Below the pieces are notes generated by a model, which was not told the origin of the DNA, ran no database searches, and saw only the letters and a program-made list of their open reading frames with translations. Positions 7,043 to 15,335 of a DNA stretch of 64,000 nucleotides are shown in pieces. The position numbers and the translations under genes are program-made. The stretch comes from an uncultured Thiothrix sp. GTDB lineage: Bacteria; Pseudomonadota; Gammaproteobacteria; Thiotrichales; Thiotrichaceae. The DNA lies in assembly GCF_937873765.1 (NCBI RefSeq), contig NZ_CALMZC010000022.1, forward strand, positions 1 through 64,000. The letters run 5' to 3'. Within the stretch, counting starts at the first letter, position 1, and each line of letters begins with the position of its first letter.

Positions 7043-8951
7043 CACGGAGAAAGCTTTTCTTCCACCGCGCTATCGCACCCTCTTTTGGGTGCTTTTGCTA
7101 TTTTTGCTTATTAACTTCTTAACACGGTTCGGCTTGATGTTGTTTGAAGGCGATAGTCATAACTTCGCTTTCAATGTCTTCCCGAAAATTTTATTCAGTG
7201 GCTTCATTTATGACTTAAGTGTAGCTAGCTATGTCTTAATTCCGTTTATTCTTTTAACTTTGGTATTTGGGAATGGCCACAAAGGCCGCTGGCTATTTGC
7301 TGTCTCAGCCACAATCTTGTTAGCGCTAGCCGTGTTTGGCTTTTTATTCACCGCTTTAGCTGAAGGGACTTTCTGGAATGAATTCTCCTCACGCTTTAAT
7401 TTTATCGCAGTTGACTACTTGATCTACACGCGCGAAGTGATGGGGAATATTTGGCAATCTTATCCAGTGACTTGGTTATTGCTCGGCCTCGCGGCAATTG
7501 CTTTAGGCTTATTATGGCTAGTACGCAAACCGTTTTGGAGCGCAGCCCTTGCTGAAGCAGGGAATTTACCTAAACGCCTCGTAGCCAGCCTACTGTTTTT
7601 ATCTTTACCCGTAGCCAGCTTTTTGCTAGTGAATGATCATTTACGCGATGGTTTTACTCGCCCGGCTGAGCGTGAATTAGCCAGTAATGGCTATTACGAA
7701 TTTATGCGCGCTTTCCGTACCAATGATTTAGATTATTTTAAGTTTTATAAAACTCTGCCTACTGAACAAGCATCTCAAATCCTGCAACAAGCTTTTCAGC
7801 AAGGCCAACCTGAACTCAGCTTTGTACAACATCCCATGCCCACCGCGCATGTCATTCAACCCAATACAGCACCTTTGCAAAAAAATGTAGTGCTTATTTC
7901 TATCGAGAGCTTAGGGGCTGATTTTGTGGAGTCTTTTGGTGGCAAGACTGGTTTAACACCGAATTTAGATCGCTTTGCTCAACAAGGCATGGTTTTCAAT
8001 CAACTCTACGCCACTGGATTACGCACCGTGCGTGGTTTAGAAGCACTGACCTTATCGATTCCCCCCACACCCGGCCATGCAGTCCCTGCCCGTAAACACA
8101 ATACGGGATTGCAAACTTTAGGAGGAGTGCTCCAGCAAAATGGCTATAAGCCTTTCTATATTTATGGCGGCTATAGCTATTTTGACAATATGGAAAACTT
8201 CTTCACTGGTAACGGCTATCAAGTGATCGATCGTACCGATGTCGCTGCAACCGATATTCATCACGAAACCATTTGGGGCATTGCCGATGAGGATATTTTA
8301 CATCACACGATTGGGGTAATTAGTCAAGAAACTGCTAAGGGACAAAAAGTTTTTGCGCATGTTATGACGACCTCTAATCATCGCCCCTTCACTTATCCAG
8401 AAGGTCGGATTGACATTCCCTCCGGTAGTGGACGCGATGGAGCAGTGAAATATACCGATTGGGCAATCGGTCACTTCATGGAAGAAGCCAGCCAGCAGCC
8501 TTGGTTTAAAAATACCTTATTTGTGTTTGTGGCTGATCATACTTCGCATGGACGTGGGCGCACTGATTTACCACCGGAAAACTACCGAATTCCGATGATT
8601 ATTTATGCACCTGATTTTATTCAGCCGCAAAAAATTGATGCCCTAGCTTCACAAATTGATGTGGCTCCGACTATTTTAGGGCTGCTCAATATCCCGTATA
8701 TCTCTGAATTTTATGGTCAAGATATTCGCTTAGCCGCTACGCGTAATCCACGTGCTTTCATGGCTAATTATCTAACCGTCGGCTACATGAAAGACGGCAA
8801 AGTGTTTGAACTAATGCCCAAGCAGACAACTAAAGTACTCGATGCTGACACGGGTACTGAACTGCCTAGCGACCCTGCCATGCTTGATGAAGCCATCGCC
8901 TATTATCAAACAGCGGCTGCCCGTCTAAATGCCTTACAAACCGCTCCATAA
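7026..8951 (+). CDS. LtaS-like membrane sulfatase / phosphoglycerol transferase
   Basis: The 641-residue protein has about five N-terminal membrane spans (up to residue 205) and then a periplasmic alkaline-phosphatase-fold sulfatase domain from about 285. Visible active-site elements are the metal-binding Glu in V-V-L-I-S-I-E-S-L-G (near 294), the nucleophile Thr in G-L-R-T-V-R-G (near 334) and V-A-D-H-T-S-H-G later on. Family members move phosphoglycerol or phosphoethanolamine from lipids onto envelope polymers; in Gram-negatives they decorate periplasmic glucans or lipopolysaccharide. The exact acceptor is unknown. The gene is flanked by overlapping genes on both sides (cytochrome b561 and an Omp85-like protein). 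Confidence 0.88.
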   Translation: MILSSNTEKAFLPPRYRTLFWVLLLFLLINFLTRFGLMLFEGDSHNFAFNVFPKILFSGFIYDLSVASYVLIPFILLTLVFGNGHKGRWLFAVSATILLALAVFGFLFTALAEGTFWNEFSSRFNFIAVDYLIYTREVMGNIWQSYPVTWLLLGLAAIALGLLWLVRKPFWSAALAEAGNLPKRLVASLLFLSLPVASFLLVNDHLRDGFTRPAERELASNGYYEFMRAFRTNDLDYFKFYKTLPTEQASQILQQAFQQGQPELSFVQHPMPTAHVIQPNTAPLQKNVVLISIESLGADFVESFGGKTGLTPNLDRFAQQGMVFNQLYATGLRTVRGLEALTLSIPPTPGHAVPARKHNTGLQTLGGVLQQNGYKPFYIYGGYSYFDNMENFFTGNGYQVIDRTDVAATDIHHETIWGIADEDILHHTIGVISQETAKGQKVFAHVMTTSNHRPFTYPEGRIDIPSGSGRDGAVKYTDWAIGHFMEEASQQPWFKNTLFVFVADHTSHGRGRTDLPPENYRIPMIIYAPDFIQPQKIDALASQIDVAPTILGLLNIPYISEFYGQDIRLAATRNPRAFMANYLTVGYMKDGKVFELMPKQTTKVLDADTGTELPSDPAMLDEAIAYYQTAAARLNALQTAP

Positions 8952-10563
8952 ACTCAGCTTAAGGACTAAGCTAAGTCTTAGTCTTTACCTAGCTTCAGGT
9001 CTAATCAACTTGCAAGCCGAAGAAACGACTTGTCGGACTTGGCAAGCGAGTGATACTCAAATTAGAGGCTTAAGAGTCGGGCATATCCAGCTTGAAGTCG
9101 GCAATGTCTTCAATCCAAATTTACCGGCAGAAAACCATTGGTATCACCGTTTTACCAATCAACTACATCTTAAAACCCAAGATAAGGTGATTGCCAAAAC
9201 CTTGCTCTTCAAGACTGGTGATCCGTTTGATTTTAGGCTGCTGGCTGAGTCTGAGCGCCTATTGCGCACCCGCAGGCATCTAAAAGATGCGCAAATTAGT
9301 CCTCAACAGATTTGTGGTAAACAAGTTAATTTACAAGTAATCACCATAGATAATTGGACTCTCGCACCTGCCCTATCCTTTGGACGCTCAGGCGGCAATA
9401 ACTCCAAAAGTATTAGTTTGGAAGAACATAATCTTCTAGGCTTGGGCAAAGAACTGAGTTTGAGCTTTAAGCAGGATGCAGAACGTAATCAAACTAAACT
9501 GACTTACAACGACCCACAAGTTTTAGGCACACGCTACCATTTATTACTCGGCTTGCAAAATAATAGCGATGGTAAGGGACATCAATTTAGGATTGGTTTT
9601 CCCTTCTATAAACTCGCGGCGCAAAGGGCTTGGGGCTTAGAAAGTCTCGCTTTGCACCAAGAAACTTCTAATTATGTGGAGGGGGAAGTTACACATAAAA
9701 TAGGAGTAGAAACTAAACAAGATTCGATCTTTTATGGGTGGTCGCAGAGTAAGACACCTCAACTGACTGAGCGCTATCGTCTAGGCTGGCAGCAAGAAAG
9801 TCGCCATTATTTCCCAACCCACTCCAACCCTGAACTTCAACCTGAATCTAAGCAAGCTTATCCATGGATTAGTTATGAGCTACTTGAAAATCATTACATC
9901 GAACGTGAAAACTTCAAAACCATGGGGCGAACTGAGGATATTAGCTTAGGACAGCAATTTTTAATTGAAGCAGGCTTTTTGCATCCAAAGTTTGGGGCTG
10001 ACGATAGTTATTTAAAACTCCTTAGCCGCTATAGTAAAGGCTATAGCCCTACTAGTAATCAGCTCAGTTTAGTCACAGCGGATACAACCGCGTGGGTAGG
10101 TGATGGATCTTATCGTGGCTTACGCGCCAATCTAAAAGCCGAATGGAATTTATATAATGACTCATGGGCAAGTTGGCATTTAAGTGGTGAGTGGCATACC
10201 GCTGACAATCTACAACATGGCGAGCAATTGCTGTTAGGCGGTAATAATGGTTTGCGTGGTTATCCAACGGGCTTTCGTTCAGGTGAGCATAGTGCTTTGG
10301 TTAGCGCTGAACGCCGCTTTTACTTTAAGAAAAACTTATTTGGGGTAGCAAAGCTAGGAGCTGCTGCATTTATTGATGCAGGTACTACTTGGGGTACGGG
10401 TCAAAGAGCAGATTGGTTTGGTGATGCAGGGGTTGGTTTAAGGATTATTCCTACCCGCTCTAGTAGTGGCAAGATTATCTCTGTTGATCTAGCTATTCCC
10501 TTCTCGGCTAAGGGAAAAATAGACCAGTTTCAAATTCTAGTAGGAACAGGAGCAGAGTTCTAA
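8929..10563 (+). CDS. Omp85/BamA-like outer-membrane protein
   Basis: The 544-residue product has a signal peptide ending near L-Q-A-E, an early POTRA-like region (T-Q-D-K-V-I-A-K-T-L-L-F-K-T-G-D-P-F-D, then L-L-A-E-S-E-R-L-L-R) and a C-terminal half rich in alternating aromatic/hydrophobic strands. A G-L-R-G-Y motif near 440 matches the conserved L6 loop motif of Omp85 barrels, and the chain ends in a strand closing on Phe. It has only one recognisable POTRA, fewer than BamA. Family members insert or translocate proteins or lipids at the outer membrane. The start overlaps the upstream stop by 23 bases, implying coupling to the LtaS-like gene. Confidence 0.82.
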   Translation: MPYKPLHKLSLRTKLSLSLYLASGLINLQAEETTCRTWQASDTQIRGLRVGHIQLEVGNVFNPNLPAENHWYHRFTNQLHLKTQDKVIAKTLLFKTGDPFDFRLLAESERLLRTRRHLKDAQISPQQICGKQVNLQVITIDNWTLAPALSFGRSGGNNSKSISLEEHNLLGLGKELSLSFKQDAERNQTKLTYNDPQVLGTRYHLLLGLQNNSDGKGHQFRIGFPFYKLAAQRAWGLESLALHQETSNYVEGEVTHKIGVETKQDSIFYGWSQSKTPQLTERYRLGWQQESRHYFPTHSNPELQPESKQAYPWISYELLENHYIERENFKTMGRTEDISLGQQFLIEAGFLHPKFGADDSYLKLLSRYSKGYSPTSNQLSLVTADTTAWVGDGSYRGLRANLKAEWNLYNDSWASWHLSGEWHTADNLQHGEQLLLGGNNGLRGYPTGFRSGEHSALVSAERRFYFKKNLFGVAKLGAAAFIDAGTTWGTGQRADWFGDAGVGLRIIPTRSSSGKIISVDLAIPFSAKGKIDQFQILVGTGAEF

Positions 10564-10594
10564 ACAATTTAGTTTTTCTACTTATTTGAGCTGT

Positions 10595-11680
10595 TCAACG
10601 CTTGAAAAAGCTTTTAATTGAGCTTAAACGGGTTTTGATGCGCGCACTTAAGTTATTCAATACCGAACTCGTTGAGGGAAGCTCCTTGGCGGCTTGCACC
10701 TTAAGTAATTCGGGTTGGGCACGAAACTCACCGACTTGCTTGATGGCCGCCTCTAAGTGGTGCTGTAACACTTTAGGGCGTAGAGGATGAAAAATAACCC
10801 GAAACACCCGTGCTGCATTCACTAAATCAATAATGGTTTCCGAATCGCCTAAACGCGCCACTGCTAAAGATACGACATGCGGATGCTCTTTTTTTAGCAA
10901 GCAGAGAAAGCCAAAGTTATCGCGATCAATACCATCAATACTAGCGACAATCACGCCTACTTCATGATCCTCCATTAAAACCAAAGCCTCCTCAGGAGTA
11001 CGAGCTGCCAGTACTTGACCACGCTGCGATCCTAGCTCTTGGAAGATAGCCAATAAATGCATTTCTCGATCGACAAATAATAAAGCTAGGTTATCCGGCC
11101 AACTGAGCGACGCAGGCGTTATTTTTTCCAGCCCTGCCTGCGGTCGAACAGGAGCACTAGGTGGTGGCGAGCTTGGTTCTAATGGCTTGGTTTCTGTTAA
11201 GTCCGGTTTGGGTAAAGGGGCAAGCTTAGCTAAATCCAAACCAATATTGACCGCACTAGCAATAATTTCGCGTAGCTCTTCACTATCCCAAGGTTTACAA
11301 ATATAGCGATACACCTCCCCTTCATTCACTGAACCCACAATCGCCGCTAGGTCAGCAAATCCCGTTAACAGAATCCGCACGGTATGCGGTGAGTGCTCCT
11401 TAGCTTGGCGCAGCAGTTCCACTCCTTGCATCAGTGGCATCCGTTGATCACTGACTAACAGGTGATACTGATTACGTTTGAGCAACTCAAGGGCATGATA
11501 GCCATCGGTGGTGACCGTCACCTCATAATCCATCCGAAACAAAGCCCGCAAACTATTTAGAATCCGCTCTTCATCATCCACGAACAGGACTTTTGGTTTC
11601 GGGGCAGTTGCCGCATTTTCTTGTGACAACCGCCGCAAACGGGCTAACTGAACAATATTGGATGTAGCACCTTGGCTCAT
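10595..11680 (-). CDS. Response regulator with two receiver-like domains and no output domain
   Basis: Residues 30-145 form a canonical receiver: acidic pair in L-F-V-D-D-E-E, phospho-acceptor Asp in L-L-V-S-D-Q-R-M-P, the Thr in I-L-L-T-G and the Lys in I-C-K-P-W. A Pro-rich linker follows, then a second receiver-like region (L-A-L-L-F-V-D-R-E...V-I-V-A-S-I-D-G...V-I-F-H-P-L) where the conserved Lys is replaced by His, so it looks degenerate. No DNA-binding or enzymatic domain follows. The first domain resembles RpfG-type receivers. It ends the peroxidase-kinase-regulator operon and overlaps the kinase gene by four bases, so the kinase is the obvious partner. Confidence 0.88.
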   Translation of the reverse strand: MSQGATSNIVQLARLRRLSQENAATAPKPKVLFVDDEERILNSLRALFRMDYEVTVTTDGYHALELLKRNQYHLLVSDQRMPLMQGVELLRQAKEHSPHTVRILLTGFADLAAIVGSVNEGEVYRYICKPWDSEELREIIASAVNIGLDLAKLAPLPKPDLTETKPLEPSSPPPSAPVRPQAGLEKITPASLSWPDNLALLFVDREMHLLAIFQELGSQRGQVLAARTPEEALVLMEDHEVGVIVASIDGIDRDNFGFLCLLKKEHPHVVSLAVARLGDSETIIDLVNAARVFRVIFHPLRPKVLQHHLEAAIKQVGEFRAQPELLKVQAAKELPSTSSVLNNLSARIKTRLSSIKSFFKR

Positions 11681-13527
11681 GCGGTTCCTCCTTGATTAAG
11701 TTCATTTAGCCCATTTTCGCTCTGTGCTTGATACTCACGGGGTAGATTGACCGTAAAACATGTGCCTACGCCTAACACAGAGTCTACTTGTATGTCACCG
11801 CCATGCTCGTTGACAATGCGTTGCACGATAGACAAACCCAATCCGGTACCTTCGCCGACTTTTTTGGTCGTAAAGAAAGGGTCAAAAATTTTAGATAAAT
11901 GCTCTGGTGAAATGCCGTGACCATTATCCCGAACCTCAATGGCGAGCCCCTGCTCGGTTGGACGAGTGACAATAGTGACTACGCCTGTTTCCTCAGTGGT
12001 CGCTTGGCAAGCGTTATTGATCAAGTTCAATAGGACTTGGTTAATTTGTGAAGGTGAGCACCGGATAAGTGGAACTTCTCCGAGTTGCTGTTCAATACGG
12101 CGGTGCTTGACCAGATTACGTGCAATTTTCAGCGTACTGGCGATCCCTTCATTGACATTAAACTCAGCTACGCGCGCCCGATCCAAGCGGCTAAAGTCCT
12201 TCAAATTACCCACAATCTCCGAAATTTGACCAATACCATACAAGCCATCCCCTAATAGCCCTTTGACTTCACCCACTGTTTCGGTTTCTACAAAAGCACT
12301 GGAGAGTTCTTGGACTGTGGCAAATTGATCTGCTAGCTGTTGCTCATGCTTAGCTTCATCCTCTTGCGGCTCTTGCGTCATTAAATTCATTAGACGGGAG
12401 GTTTCAGTCACTAGAGTATCCACATCCCCCATCCGTGCATTGAGGATTTCCAAGCCTCCTTTCACATAAGCTAAGGGCGTATTAATCTCGTGAGCAATCC
12501 CTGCTACCATCTGCCCCAAGGACGCCATCTTTTCAGATTGAATGAGTTGTAATTGAGACTCGCGTAAATGTGCTAAGGCAGTCGACAAATCACGGGTACG
12601 CTCTTCAACCCTTTGTTCTAAGAAGGCATTCGCTTGGTCTAAAGAACGATAACTCCGCCAGACTGCAATCATGGCAAAGGCTAACAGCAAGAGTAAACCT
12701 GCTGAATACGCAATTAAAGCCATCCGCCACTGCTCTTTTTCTTGTAAGGCTAAATCAAAACTACGCTCAAACTGGGTTGCTAACTGATCAATACGAACGG
12801 TAATAGGCACTTGATCAATACTAGCAAGCACCTGATCCTCGCTCTCTTTTTGCTTCAAAACTGTCTGAGCATGATTCACGATCATCCTCACTTGAGACTG
12901 AATCTGCTCAGGGTAGGTACTACTTGGCGCTTCTGCTAACTTCTCCAGCAAGCCTGCCACCCGTGCTTTGATTGCTTCATCGGGTGCAAGATTGTATTTC
13001 AATAACTCAGTCAGCATCTCACTCGCCGTCACCTCCAACTTAGAGATCTGCTCTGTATTGTTTATCCCTATAGAGGTATCCGATAAAGTCACTGCCACAA
13101 TTTGATCACGAAGCTGCCCAACAGCCGTTGGTAAAAAGCGCAGTGAGTTTTTTAAGAGAGCATTTTGCATCTTGAACCGATCCACCAAACTAATCTTCTC
13201 ATTGATAACGGTTTTTAGATCATCTGCTGCTTGTTTGATGGCACTCTCGTTGGCTTGGTTCGCTGCTTTCATTAAAGCTGGTTGGTTTTTTTGTAACCAT
13301 TGCAAAGGCGTTGTTACTTGATCATAGTTTTTATTTATACCAATTTTGGAACGTAAAATATCCAGATTCCATGTAGCATCCACCTGCTTTAATTCACGCA
13401 ACTGACCATTAACCTGCTGCAGCAAGGTCGTATCAATGGATCGTGTTTTTTGTACTAGAGCCAGTAAAATAGCAATCAGACCTAGGCTGAGAACTACCCC
13501 TAAAAGCCGCCGCAAGATAGGCTTCAT
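11677..13527 (-). CDS. Sensor histidine kinase with periplasmic helical sensor
   Basis: The 616-residue protein has an N-terminal span (about 8-25), a roughly 240-residue periplasmic helical region, a second span (about 270-290), a coiled coil (E-Q-R-V-E-E-R-T-R-D-L), the HisKA motif G-I-A-H-E-I-N-T-P-L-A near 345 and an ATPase domain with N-L-I-N-N-A, D-N-G-H-G-I and G-T-G-L-G-L-S-I-V. No HAMP or PAS domain is obvious. It autophosphorylates on His and should pass phosphate to the 10595 regulator. It overlaps both neighbours by four bases (ATGA), making a tight operon with the diheme peroxidase, which suggests sensing of redox or peroxide stress (inference). Confidence 0.93.
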   Translation of the reverse strand: MKPILRRLLGVVLSLGLIAILLALVQKTRSIDTTLLQQVNGQLRELKQVDATWNLDILRSKIGINKNYDQVTTPLQWLQKNQPALMKAANQANESAIKQAADDLKTVINEKISLVDRFKMQNALLKNSLRFLPTAVGQLRDQIVAVTLSDTSIGINNTEQISKLEVTASEMLTELLKYNLAPDEAIKARVAGLLEKLAEAPSSTYPEQIQSQVRMIVNHAQTVLKQKESEDQVLASIDQVPITVRIDQLATQFERSFDLALQEKEQWRMALIAYSAGLLLLLAFAMIAVWRSYRSLDQANAFLEQRVEERTRDLSTALAHLRESQLQLIQSEKMASLGQMVAGIAHEINTPLAYVKGGLEILNARMGDVDTLVTETSRLMNLMTQEPQEDEAKHEQQLADQFATVQELSSAFVETETVGEVKGLLGDGLYGIGQISEIVGNLKDFSRLDRARVAEFNVNEGIASTLKIARNLVKHRRIEQQLGEVPLIRCSPSQINQVLLNLINNACQATTEETGVVTIVTRPTEQGLAIEVRDNGHGISPEHLSKIFDPFFTTKKVGEGTGLGLSIVQRIVNEHGGDIQVDSVLGVGTCFTVNLPREYQAQSENGLNELNQGGTA

Positions 13528-14537
13528 GGCTTGGCTCCTAGTGCTTCTCCACTGAGGCTATTCAGAAATTTGACAATCATTCGCTTGTCCACCTCGGAAG
13601 CCGTACGTCCTAACTGATGACGGAACATCACATCGACTGCATCCTCTAAAGTATCGGTCATACCGTCGTGGAAATAGGGTGCTGTCAAGGCCACGTTGCG
13701 CAACGAGGGAACTTTAAAAACATGCTTATCCGCTTCTTGTTGGGTCACATTAAAACGCCCTAAATCAGCAGCACTTATGGAACCACGCTTAGCAAAATAA
13801 TCATCCATGACGCCAAACTTCTGGAACATATTGCCGCCGATATTGACGCCTTGATGGCAAGCAATACAGCCGTAGTCTTTAAATAATTGATAGCCTTTTA
13901 GCTCATCTTGATCTAAAGCCTTCGAATCTCCCAATAAATAGCGGTCAAACCTTGAAGGTGTTAAGAGAGAACGTTGATAACTAGCTAAGGCGTTTTGAAT
14001 GCTGCTAGCTTGTAGGCCTTCTTGTGGATAAGCGGTATTAAACTCAGCGACTAAGCTGGCATCAGTCGACAAGAGTTTTAACAAATCTTCCCAGTTCATA
14101 TCTAGCTCACGGGCATCATGCACCACTTTATCAACTTGATCCTCCAAGCTGTCCGAACGCCCATCCCAAAACTGTCTAAAATTTAGGCCACTATTGAAAA
14201 TGGTGGGTGCATTAATCACTCCCATTTGTTGGCGAACGCCTATTGAATTTTTACGTCCATCAGCTCCACCTTTACTTAAGCTGTGACAAGAAACACAAGC
14301 AGTACTGTTGTCTCTAGAAAAGCGCGTATCATGAAATAAGCGCTCGCCTAGCTTGATTTTATTTGGATCGAGTTGCAAGGATTCAAGCGTCGGTAACGGG
14401 CTGAGAGGTTCACCAACCAGTGGTTCAGCTACCACCGTCAGCGACATGGGGCTAAGAATAAACGCAGTCAAGAGTAAACGAGCAGAGAAGATAGGCAGAC
14501 ACAGCCTTACCCCACTACCGATGGGTAAAGTAAACAT
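13524..14537 (-). CDS. Diheme cytochrome c peroxidase (CcpA/MauG family)
   Basis: The 337-residue protein has a signal peptide and two c-type heme sites, C-V-S-C-H near residue 80 and C-I-A-C-H near 225. The surrounding blocks (L-G-E-R-L-F-H-D-T-R-F-S, F-W-D-G-R, F-K-V-P-S-L-R-N-V-A-L-T-A-P-Y-F-H-D-G) are typical of bacterial cytochrome c peroxidases, which reduce H2O2 in the periplasm with electrons from cytochromes; MauG-like members instead oxidise protein residues. It leads an operon with a kinase and a response regulator. It could therefore be the output enzyme of that pathway or, less likely, an accessory part of its sensor. Confidence 0.93.
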   Translation of the reverse strand: MFTLPIGSGVRLCLPIFSARLLLTAFILSPMSLTVVAEPLVGEPLSPLPTLESLQLDPNKIKLGERLFHDTRFSRDNSTACVSCHSLSKGGADGRKNSIGVRQQMGVINAPTIFNSGLNFRQFWDGRSDSLEDQVDKVVHDARELDMNWEDLLKLLSTDASLVAEFNTAYPQEGLQASSIQNALASYQRSLLTPSRFDRYLLGDSKALDQDELKGYQLFKDYGCIACHQGVNIGGNMFQKFGVMDDYFAKRGSISAADLGRFNVTQQEADKHVFKVPSLRNVALTAPYFHDGMTDTLEDAVDVMFRHQLGRTASEVDKRMIVKFLNSLSGEALGAKP

Positions 14538-14757
14538 CCTTAAGATCCTTCTTATGTAAAATCTTCCTAAATAGCGAGTATTTATTTTTGTTTTAACTTA
14601 TAAAAGTATAGTGCGCAGTTATAGATTTATTGGGGAATAATCAGTCAAAAACAAACAATCACTGTTCGCTGGCTTTTGAACTAGGCACTATAAGAGTAGC
14701 TGGAAGCACTCAGTGTTAAAGTATCTTTAAATAGGAAGGAATCTAGCATTTTAAGGC
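14538..14757. other. AT-rich gap upstream of the peroxidase operon
   Basis: This 220-base stretch separates the LuxR-type gene from the peroxidase start; both are on the minus strand. It should hold the peroxidase promoter, but I see no clear promoter pair or strong hairpin. Confidence 0.4.
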
Positions 14758-15261
14758 TTACAAGAAATCTTCAAAGAACCATGCTGCAAACTCATGGCGA
14801 CTGCTTAAACCCGATTTACGATAAATGGCGGTGGCCTGTTGGCGTACTGTCTTTTCTTTGGTATTACGCACATTCGCAATCTCGTCAAAGCTCAATCCCT
14901 TGAGTAATAAGGAGGCAACCTCTTTTTCACTCGGTGTCAGTTGCCAAGTCTCAAACTGTTTTTGAATAACCTGCGCATATTCTTTCCCAGCCGTACTCAT
15001 CTGTTTGTGTGCCTGCGAAAGATTGTCCTTAGTCTCTAACAACTGTGCTTTGACTGCTTCTAATTCACGCTGACGTTTTATAAAAGCTTGCAGCAAATAA
15101 GCAATCCCGCCAACAGACATCAGCACAACGAGAACCTCAATGGTTAAATGCCAAGCTTCAGTACCTTCTAAGTAATCACTTATTAAATCGCTAGTAGTCA
15201 ACACAGTGATCAAGACTAATAAACTAACAAAAAATATTTCCTGACTTCGGAATTTCAACAT
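14758..15261 (-). CDS. Membrane-anchored LuxR-type transcription regulator
   Basis: The frame is open to 15333, but the -10 box at 15304-15309 and a palindrome lie inside that extension, so the Met at 15261 (M-L-K-F-R-S) is the likely start, giving 167 residues. Two membrane spans (about 9-27 and 40-62) are followed by a coiled coil (R-Q-R-E-L-E-A-V-K-A-Q-L-L-E) and a C-terminal LuxR/GerE helix-turn-helix (L-T-P-S-E-K-E-V-A-S-L-L-L-K-G-L-S-F-D-E-I-A...T-V-R-Q-Q). There is no receiver domain. It is a one-component regulator held at the inner membrane, perhaps signalling envelope state. The palindrome beside its promoter suggests autoregulation. Confidence 0.88.
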   Translation of the reverse strand: MLKFRSQEIFFVSLLVLITVLTTSDLISDYLEGTEAWHLTIEVLVVLMSVGGIAYLLQAFIKRQRELEAVKAQLLETKDNLSQAHKQMSTAGKEYAQVIQKQFETWQLTPSEKEVASLLLKGLSFDEIANVRNTKEKTVRQQATAIYRKSGLSSRHEFAAWFFEDFL

Positions 15262-15285
15262 GTTTATGCATCCAGCCCTGTTATT

Positions 15286-15297
15286 AGACATTTGTCT
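15286..15297. promoter_or_regulatory. Operator-like palindrome AGACATTTGTCT
   Basis: The 12-base core is identical to the one at 6362-6373. Here it lies directly downstream of the minus-strand -10 box, at the expected transcription start of the LuxR-type gene, a position typical for repression or autoregulation. Confidence 0.65.
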
Positions 15298-15303
15298 CAT
15301 TGC

Positions 15304-15309
15304 ATTATA
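15304..15309 (-). promoter_or_regulatory. -10 box (TATAAT) for the LuxR-type gene
   Basis: A perfect TATAAT on the minus strand (preceded by TAC) sits between the two palindromes, about 45 bases before the chosen start. A -35 element is poor at normal spacing, consistent with regulator-dependent use. Confidence 0.6.
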
Positions 15310-15316
15310 GTAAATT

Positions 15317-15332
15317 TGGGAATAAATTCCCA
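15317..15332. promoter_or_regulatory. Second palindrome TGGGAAT-AA-ATTCCCA
   Basis: Perfect 7-base arms with a two-base spacer, three bases before the proposed ATG of the DUF6502 gene and just upstream of the LuxR-gene -10 box. It is placed to control both divergent genes. Confidence 0.6.
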
Positions 15333-15335
15333 CAA

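Noticed and set aside
14758..15333. Longer N-terminal extension of the LuxR-type protein
   Set aside because: The extension would translate the -10 box and the palindrome that lie in its own promoter.
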